Source of the DNA: Acidimicrobiaceae bacterium
GTDB lineage: Bacteria > Actinomycetota > Acidimicrobiia > Acidimicrobiales > Palsa-688
Reading direction: 5' to 3'
Length of the DNA: 10,844 nucleotides
Assembly: GCA_009785715.1 (NCBI GenBank)
Contig: WQVT01000034.1
Coordinates: 1 to 10,844, forward strand
The notes beneath the pieces are model-generated. The model saw only the letters and a list, made by a program, of their open reading frames with translations. It ran no database searches and had not been told where the DNA came from. This document shows positions 6,056 through 10,844 of this stretch, piece by piece. Every line of letters starts with the position of its first letter. Within the stretch, counting starts at the first letter, position 1. The position numbers were made by a program, and so were the translations under genes.

Positions 6056-6832
6056 ATGGCTCCGAAACACGCGAAGACGTACCTCCGATCCGGCCAACTC
6101 ATGGTCCTGGCCGCGGCGGCCACCCTCGTGCTGGCCGCATGTGGCGGGGGCTCCGGTCCTCCACAGATCGCCAGCCTCGGGACCACCACCAGCTTGGGCA
6201 CGACCACCAGCCTGCGCACGACCACCAGCCCGGGCAGGAGCACGGTCACCAACGGCGACAAGACCACTGGCGGCACAGCCACCTCGACGACCGTCGACCC
6301 GAACGGCAACGCCACTGCGTTGCTGGACGAGTGGACCACCTGCATTCGTAGCCACGGCGATCCGAATCAGGTCGACCCGACGATCGACGCCAACAGGGAC
6401 ATCGACATCTCGATGGTCAACGTCTCGCCTGCGCTTTCGAACGAAGTCCATGGCAGCACCGGCCCGTGCAGCAACTACCTGCTGGCTGCGGAGAACGTGT
6501 TGCGCGCGGGTCAGCAGGCCCCCCAGGCACCCGACGCCGCCCAGACGGCGAAGTACGTCGACTGCATGCGGGCCAATGGGGTCCCCAACTATCCGGACCC
6601 CTCACCGGACGGCAAAACGAACTTCAACGGTACAGGTGTTGACACGAACAGCCCGACCTTCGAGAAGGCCGACCAGGTGTGCTCGAAGAAGAGCGGCATT
6701 CCCTACTACGCGCCGGGGGCGGAGGCGCCGGGCGTGGTCAAAGTCACCAGCTGTAACGGGCCATGCCCGAACGGAGGCCACCCGCCCGGCGGCAACGGCG
6801 GCGCCGGGGTCGTGCCGACCAGCAGTGGCTGA
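6056..6832 (+). CDS. Secreted lipoprotein with two Cys-paired repeat domains
   Basis: 258-residue predicted lipoprotein exported and lipid-anchored on the outer face of the membrane. The signal peptide ends in a lipobox LAAC with Cys29. It is followed by a Thr/Ser-rich linker with three hexapeptide units SLGTTT, SLGTTT, SLRTTT (40-57). The folded part seems to be a duplication. Copy 1 is WTTCIRSHGDPNQVDP (93-108) closing with Cys138. Copy 2 is YVDCMRANGVPNYPDP (167-182), then TNSPTFEKADQVC ending at Cys209. Copy 2 resembles the C-M-R-x-N/H-G-V-P-x-F/Y-P-D-P motif of small uncharacterised actinobacterial secreted proteins, often beside HlyD/MacA-like adaptors (from memory). A Gly/Pro-rich tail holds CNGPC (233-237). 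No enzyme motif is seen. First gene of the efflux operon; likely an accessory or substrate-binding component. The start lacks a Shine-Dalgarno; longer in-frame starts lie inside the promoter region. Confidence 0.88.
   Translation: MAPKHAKTYLRSGQLMVLAAAATLVLAACGGGSGPPQIASLGTTTSLGTTTSLRTTTSPGRSTVTNGDKTTGGTATSTTVDPNGNATALLDEWTTCIRSHGDPNQVDPTIDANRDIDISMVNVSPALSNEVHGSTGPCSNYLLAAENVLRAGQQAPQAPDAAQTAKYVDCMRANGVPNYPDPSPDGKTNFNGTGVDTNSPTFEKADQVCSKKSGIPYYAPGAEAPGVVKVTSCNGPCPNGGHPPGGNGGAGVVPTSSG
6173..6226 (+). repeat. Three tandem 18-bp repeats encoding SLGTTT units
   Basis: Three consecutive 18-bp units (6173-6190, 6191-6208, 6209-6226) encode SLGTTT, SLGTTT and SLRTTT just after the lipidated cysteine. 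They form a Thr-rich spacer that lifts the folded part away from the membrane. Such stretches are typical O-glycosylation targets in actinobacterial lipoproteins, though that is not shown here. Confidence 0.75.
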
Positions 6833-8633
6833 GTTCTCCCCCAGGCGGGTCATGGTCATCGCGGCCGTCGTCGGCCTCCTGGTCGGGGGAGCCGCGGCGG
6901 GTGGCGTCGCCGTGGTGTCCGCCACCGCCAACCATGACAGCCCCGCGCCGTCGGCGGGCGGTAGTGGCGGGGTCACCACCGCCGCGGTGGTGCGGACGAA
7001 TCTCAGCACCAGTGTTCAGGTCGGCGGGTCCATCGGCTATGGCGGATCCTTCACGATCGCCGCTCCATCGGGGGCGAGCGCCCAGACGGTCGCCCAGGCG
7101 CAGCAGATGGTGACCGGCGACCAGCAGACGTTGTCCGGCGACGAGCAGCTCGAGAGCGACGAGGCCGGCGGGGACGGCCAGGCGATCTCGGCCGCCCAGA
7201 ACGGCGTCGGCACCGCCCAGTCCACGCTCAACTCGGACCAGGCGACGGAAACCCAGGACTGCGCGGACCCGCCGACGACCACGACCACGTCCACGACGGT
7301 GCCGCCGACGACGACCACCACGTCGACGACCCTGCCGTCGAGATCAGCGTCGCCGGCGTCGAAGTCCGGAAGCACCTCCACGGCCCCGCCCCCGAGCTCC
7401 GCGGCCCCTTCGACGAGCCCACCGACGGCGAGCCCGCCGACGACGACGGACACCGGGCCGAGCTCGATGGCGTGCAGCCAGGACAAGCAGAAGGTCAGTC
7501 AGGATCAGATGCAGGTGAACCAGTCCCAGCAGCAGCTGGCCACGACCCAGTCGACGGCGACCCGTGATCACGACCAGAACCAGGCCAAGGTCGCCTCGGA
7601 CCAGACCAAGCTTCAGGGCGACCAGGCCGCCCTGGCGTCGGACCAAGCCACGGCGGCGAACCCGGGCACCACCTACACGGCCCTCCCGGCGGTCGGTCAG
7701 GTCATCGGCGAGGACCAGCCGGTCTATTCGGTGAGTGACGTCGCGGTGCCGCTGCTCTACGGTTCGATCACCGCCTACCGGGCGTTCTATGTCGGCATGC
7801 CCGACGGTGCGGATGTGGGCGAACTGACCCACGACCTGATCGCCCTCGGCTACGGCGCCGGCCTGTCGGAGAGCGACCATTATTCCTCGGCGACGGCGTC
7901 GGCGGTGGAGCGTTGGCAAACGGCGCTCCGGTTGCCCGTAACCGGCGAGATCCTCCTCGGCGAGGTGGTCTTCGAGCCGGGCCCGATCCGGGTCACGTCG
8001 GTCACCCCCTCGATCGGCGCGTCCCTCGGCGGCGGAGGCGGGGGCGGTTCGGCTGCCGCCGGCGGTGGGGGCGGTGGGGGCGGGGCCGTGTTGACGGCCA
8101 CGAGCACCACCCCGGTCGTCACCGTCGACCTGGACGTGACCCAGGACTATCTGGTGAAACCCGGTGACGCCGTTACCGTCGTTTTGCCCAACGGATCCTC
8201 GAGCGTGGGCGGGAGAGTCGAGACGGTCGGCACCGTCGCCGTCTGCCCGAGCGGGGGCGGTATAGGCAGCGGCAGTGGTGCCAGCACCGCCGGCAGCTCG
8301 GCCGACCAGACTCCGTGTTCGTCGGCGGGTTCGGGCAGCTCGGCGGCCCCGACCGTGACCGTCACGATCGCCCTGGACCAGGCCCCGTCGGGTGCCACCC
8401 TGGATCAGGCTCCCGTGAACGTCGACATCACCTCGCAGACGGTCCATGACGTCCTGGCCGTGCCGGTCAGCGCCCTCCTGGCGCTCCAGGGCGGCGGGTA
8501 CGGCGTGGACGTGGTGAGCGGCAGCACCAGCCACCTGGTCGGGGTCACGACCGGCCTGTACAGCAACACCCTCGTGCAGGTCAGCGGGTCCGGCATCAGG
8601 GCCGGCATGCGGGTCGAGGTGCCGGCGCAGTGA
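6825..8633 (+). CDS. MacA/HlyD-like efflux adaptor with peptidoglycan-binding domain
   Basis: 602-residue membrane-anchored adaptor that would link the ABC pump to the cell wall. Seen in order: basic N-terminus and one TM (10-32); a lipoyl/barrel half starting near TAAVVRTNLSTSVQVGG (52-68); a coiled-coil arm (85-142); a Thr/Pro/Ser linker between Cys146 and Cys217; the returning arm (218-277); GQVIGEDQPVYSVSDVAVPLLYG (291-313, the second lipoyl half); a peptidoglycan-binding-like domain with DVGELTHDLIALGYG (330-344) and AVERWQTALRLPVTGEI (360-376); a poly-Gly loop (402-420); and a barrel/membrane-proximal end with DVLAVPVSALLAL (542-554). The GTG at 6825 overlaps the lipoprotein stop by 8 bases. 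ATG 6852 is an alternative but would remove the basic residues before the TM. The frame is open far upstream only as a shadow of the lipoprotein gene. Cys474 and Cys498 bracket a second Gly/Ser loop. Confidence 0.9.
   Translation: MAEFSPRRVMVIAAVVGLLVGGAAAGGVAVVSATANHDSPAPSAGGSGGVTTAAVVRTNLSTSVQVGGSIGYGGSFTIAAPSGASAQTVAQAQQMVTGDQQTLSGDEQLESDEAGGDGQAISAAQNGVGTAQSTLNSDQATETQDCADPPTTTTTSTTVPPTTTTTSTTLPSRSASPASKSGSTSTAPPPSSAAPSTSPPTASPPTTTDTGPSSMACSQDKQKVSQDQMQVNQSQQQLATTQSTATRDHDQNQAKVASDQTKLQGDQAALASDQATAANPGTTYTALPAVGQVIGEDQPVYSVSDVAVPLLYGSITAYRAFYVGMPDGADVGELTHDLIALGYGAGLSESDHYSSATASAVERWQTALRLPVTGEILLGEVVFEPGPIRVTSVTPSIGASLGGGGGGGSAAAGGGGGGGGAVLTATSTTPVVTVDLDVTQDYLVKPGDAVTVVLPNGSSSVGGRVETVGTVAVCPSGGGIGSGSGASTAGSSADQTPCSSAGSGSSAAPTVTVTIALDQAPSGATLDQAPVNVDITSQTVHDVLAVPVSALLALQGGGYGVDVVSGSTSHLVGVTTGLYSNTLVQVSGSGIRAGMRVEVPAQ
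7269..7334 (+). repeat. 33-bp duplication encoding PPTTTTTSTT units
   Basis: Two adjacent 33-bp units (7269-7301 and 7302-7334) encode PPTTTTTSTTV and PPTTTTTSTTL at the start of the linker that replaces the tip of the adaptor hairpin. The two differ mainly in synonymous positions, so the duplication is not brand new. Confidence 0.7.
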
Positions 8634-9337
8634 CCGTGGCGCCGGCGCCCCCCTTCCCGGTGCTGGAGTTGATCGACGTGGTCAAGGAGTATCGGGGCGA
8701 CCCGCCCGTGCTGGCCCTGGCCGGCATCAACGTGCAGGTTCATCAGGGCGAGCTCGTTGCCATCGTCGGCCCCTCCGGCTCGGGCAAGAGCACCCTTCTG
8801 CACGTGATGGGCACCCTCGAGCGACCCACGGCCGGCGAGCTGCGAATCGCGGGGGAGGACACCTCGACCATGTCCGACAAGCAGCTGTCGGGGTTGCGCT
8901 CGCGCCGTCTGGGGTTCGTGTTCCAGCAGTTCTTCCTGCTGGACGGCCAGAGCGTGCTGGACAACGTCGCCAACGGCTTGTTGTACCGGGGCGGACGGAT
9001 GGCCGAGCGTCGCCGACTGGCGCAACAGGCGATCGAGCGGGTCGGGCTCGCACACCGGGCCGGGCACCGGCCCAACCAGCTCTCGGGCGGTGAGCAGCAG
9101 CGCACCGCCATCGCTCGCGCCCTGGCGGGTCGACCGGCGCTGGTCATGGCCGACGAGCCGACCGGGAACCTGGACTCTGCGACCGGTGCGTCGATCCTCG
9201 ACTTGCTGCAGGAGCTGCACCGGGAGGGCACGACGATCGTGGTCATCACCCACGACCATGACGTGGCCGCCGCCATGGACCGGCGCATCGAGATCCGGGA
9301 CGGGAGGATCATCGGTGATACGCCGACTGCATGGTGA
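8630..9337 (+). CDS. ABC transporter ATP-binding protein, MacB/LolD type
   Basis: 235-residue cytoplasmic ATPase that powers the permease. Seen: Walker A GPSGSGKST (47-55), Q-loop FVFQQF (97-101), signature LSGGEQQR (151-158), Walker B ALVMADEP (170-177) with catalytic Glu176, D-loop GNLDSATG, and switch His208 in VITHDHD. The LDGQSVLDNV stretch after the Q-loop and the DEPTGNLDS form are typical of the MacB/LolD/FtsE branch, which drives mechanotransmission-type pumps. The full set of motifs is intact. The GTG start (8630) overlaps the adaptor stop (GTGA), with GAGG (8616-8619) about 10 bases upstream. The stop lies 23 bases inside the permease gene, so production of pump subunits is coupled. 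Confidence 0.96.
   Translation: MTVAPAPPFPVLELIDVVKEYRGDPPVLALAGINVQVHQGELVAIVGPSGSGKSTLLHVMGTLERPTAGELRIAGEDTSTMSDKQLSGLRSRRLGFVFQQFFLLDGQSVLDNVANGLLYRGGRMAERRRLAQQAIERVGLAHRAGHRPNQLSGGEQQRTAIARALAGRPALVMADEPTGNLDSATGASILDLLQELHREGTTIVVITHDHDVAAAMDRRIEIRDGRIIGDTPTAW
9302..9307 (+). promoter_or_regulatory. Ribosome binding site that fixes the permease start
   Basis: GGGAGG lies within the 3' end of the ATPase gene, 7 bases before the in-frame GTG at 9315. It is the only good Shine-Dalgarno near the permease N-terminus, so it sets the start at 9315. The ATGGTG at 9331-9336 looks attractive but is in another frame. Confidence 0.7.
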
Positions 9338-10526
9338 CCCCGGGGGGTCCCGGCTCTCGCGCCGGGATCTCCTCCGGGTCGGCAGCCTGGGATTGCGCAG
9401 CAGGCGGGTACGGGCATCGCTCTCCGCGCTCGGCATCAGCATCGGGATCGCCGCCATCGTCGGCGTGCTCGGCATCTCCCAATCCTCGAAGTCGGGGCTC
9501 CTGAGAGAGCTGGGCGAACTCGGCAACCTCATCAGCGTGCAGGCGGGGAGCACCGTCGCAGGGCAGGCGACGGAGCTCCCCACCACCGCCGACGGCATGG
9601 TCGCTCGCATCGCCCCGGTCACGAACGTGACCGAGCTGGCGAGCATCTCGAGCGTCTCGGTGTACCGCAGCCCCTTCGTCCCGACGATCGACACCAACGG
9701 CATCTCACTCGCCGCGACCGACGCCGCCCTGCCCGAAACCCTCGGCGTCACCATGGCGCAGGGCGCCTTCCTCAACCCCGCCACCGCCCATTTTCCCGCC
9801 GTGGTGCTCGGCGCCGAGGCGGCGAGCCTGCTCGGTATCAACAGCCTGGCCAATCCGACGCAGATCTGGATCGGCGGTCACTTCTTCACGGTCGTCGGCA
9901 TCCTGCACTCCGTCCCGCTGGTGAACCAGTTGGACAGCATGGCTTTCGTCGGGTTCCCGATCGCCGAGACAGAATTCGGCTTCGACGGCCACCCGACCGA
10001 GTTGTTCCTGCGCACCGTGCCCAGCGAGGTCAGCCAGGTGGCCGCCGTCCTGCCCGAGACGGTCGAGCCCGCTGACCCCACCGCCGTCCAGTGGAACCTG
10101 CCGTCGGACACCCTGAAGGCCGCAGTGGCGGCCAAAGGTGCCTACAACGGACTGCTCCTCGGACTCGGCGCCGTTGCCCTCCTGGTCGGCGGCGTCGGGA
10201 TCGCCAACGTGATGGTCATCTCCGTACTCGAGCGCCGCTCCGAGATCGGCCTCCGCCGGGCATTGGGCGCCACCCGACGTCACGTTGCCGAGCAGTTCCT
10301 GGCCGAGGCGCTGCTGTTGTCGGTCCTGGGCGGCGTGGCGGGCACCGTCATCGGCGGGGTTGCCACCGCCGTCTACGCCGCCTCTCAGCACTGGTCGGTG
10401 CAGATCCCCGCCCTGGCCCTCTACGGCGGGGTCGGCGCTGCCCTGGCCATCGGCGCCATCGCCGGCCTCTACCCCTCCATGCGAGCGGCCCGGCTGTCAC
10501 CCACGGAGGCCCTCCGCACCGTCTGA
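9315..10526 (+). CDS. ABC transporter permease, MacB type
   Basis: 403-residue membrane subunit that pairs with the ATPase upstream. Seen: TM1 (about 34-55, ASLSALGISIGIAAIVGVLG); an extracytoplasmic MacB-like core domain (about 60-270); then three TMs near 277-302, 328-353 and 366-385. Between TM2 and TM3 lies ERRSEIGLRRALGATRRHV (306-324), the cytoplasmic coupling segment typical of MacB/FtsX permeases. The closing SPTEALR is also typical of the family. It is a stand-alone permease, unlike E. coli MacB, where the ATPase is fused. The pump probably extrudes a substrate from the outer leaflet or cell-wall zone by mechanotransmission with the adaptor; substrate unknown. The GTG 9315 start is set by GGGAGG at 9302. 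The 3' end overlaps a convergent gene by 58 bases. Confidence 0.94.
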   Translation: MIRRLHGDPGGSRLSRRDLLRVGSLGLRSRRVRASLSALGISIGIAAIVGVLGISQSSKSGLLRELGELGNLISVQAGSTVAGQATELPTTADGMVARIAPVTNVTELASISSVSVYRSPFVPTIDTNGISLAATDAALPETLGVTMAQGAFLNPATAHFPAVVLGAEAASLLGINSLANPTQIWIGGHFFTVVGILHSVPLVNQLDSMAFVGFPIAETEFGFDGHPTELFLRTVPSEVSQVAAVLPETVEPADPTAVQWNLPSDTLKAAVAAKGAYNGLLLGLGAVALLVGGVGIANVMVISVLERRSEIGLRRALGATRRHVAEQFLAEALLLSVLGGVAGTVIGGVATAVYAASQHWSVQIPALALYGGVGAALAIGAIAGLYPSMRAARLSPTEALRTV

Positions 10527-10844
10527 CCGCCGTCGGGCCCCTTCGCAAAGAACGTCGCCAGCGCTTCCCGATAGCCCTCGCCGTTCTGCAGCCAGTGCAG
10601 GTGCCCCGATCCCTGCAGGGTGACGTGCGTGACCTGCGTGGTCTGGGGGAGCCGCCGGCGCACGATCGCCTGAGCCTGCGGGCCGAAGATATCGTACTCG
10701 CCGTAGAGGACCAGGATGGGCCCCCCGTAGGACGAAACCCCGTCCAGCACCGCGGGGTCCTCGTGTGACATCGCCCGATCGGTGCCGATCATCGCCTGCG
10801 CCGAGGCGCCGGCCAGCCAGGCCGGCTCGGGGTCGGGCGCGGCC
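10469..10844 (-). CDS. Alpha/beta hydrolase, C-terminal part (5' end outside window)
   Basis: The last 124 residues of a hydrolase that enters from the right edge. Seen: the strand PILVLYGEYDIFGP with the likely catalytic Asp (visible residue 51), followed by VTLQGSGHLHWLQN with the likely catalytic His (residue 81), and an EALATFF closing helix (97-103). This spacing is typical of the cap-containing hydrolase branch that includes proline iminopeptidase-like proteins. The nucleophile lies outside the window. The final ~20 residues after AKGPDG look non-conserved and are encoded antisense to the permease 3' end. Because it converges on the efflux operon it is probably a separate transcription unit. 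Confidence 0.8.
   Translation of the reverse strand, partial: AAPDPEPAWLAGASAQAMIGTDRAMSHEDPAVLDGVSSYGGPILVLYGEYDIFGPQAQAIVRRRLPQTTQVTHVTLQGSGHLHWLQNGEGYREALATFFAKGPDGGQTVRRASVGDSRAARMEG

Noticed and set aside
6141..6824. Upstream in-frame extension of the adaptor (830-codon frame)
   Set aside because: The extension is the lipoprotein gene read in another frame; real family sequence with a TM begins at GTG 6825.
7344..8534. Minus-strand open frame of 396 codons inside the adaptor gene
   Set aside because: Antisense shadow produced by high third-position GC; Arg/Gly/His-rich with no domain.
9090..9314. Upstream in-frame extension of the permease (478-codon frame)
   Set aside because: It is the ATPase gene out of frame; GTG 9315 has GGGAGG 7 bases upstream.
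10524..10560. Possible terminator around GGGCCCC after the permease
   Set aside because: Only a short self-complementary run with no stem-loop plus T-tract.

Overview
The window is very GC-rich DNA, densely packed with genes, several of which start with GTG and overlap their neighbours. Together with the wall-spanning efflux adaptor and the style of the lipoprotein, this points to an Actinomycetota chromosome; genus cannot be told. There are no rRNA or tRNA genes, insertion sequences or CRISPR arrays.

Layout. Bases 1-1286 (minus) hold most of a glutamine-synthetase-family enzyme of the FluG/NodGS style, cut by the left edge. After a 174-base gap, bases 1461-5898 (minus) hold five tightly packed genes. 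In transcription order they are an OmpR/PhoB-type response regulator, a sensor histidine kinase, an AraC-type regulator, an alpha/beta hydrolase and a small SnoaL-like protein. From 6056 to 10526 (plus) runs a divergent four-gene operon: a secreted lipoprotein, a MacA/HlyD-like adaptor with a peptidoglycan-binding domain, a MacB/LolD-type ABC ATPase and a MacB-type permease. Every gene junction in it overlaps. A convergent alpha/beta hydrolase (minus) enters from the right edge and overlaps the permease 3' end.

The 157 bp between the two-component system and the efflux operon (5899-6055) contain the most striking non-coding signal. Four GTCACAC half-sites are arranged with perfect symmetry: two direct repeats with an 11-bp period point one way, and two point the other way. 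Repeats at 11-bp period are the binding geometry of PhoB/OmpR-family regulators, so the neighbouring regulator probably controls both operons from this one element.

How it may work together (inference). The kinase has an unusual extracytoplasmic domain of Gln/His/Ala heptads. The adaptor has a Gln/Asp-rich coiled-coil hairpin, and the lipoprotein carries two copies of a small Cys-paired domain. These three exported parts, the ABC pump and the regulator pair look like a self-contained envelope sensing and export module. The kinase may sense the state of the adaptor or a substrate at the cell surface. The AraC/hydrolase/SnoaL genes may form a small catabolic or detoxification cassette read from the same promoter.
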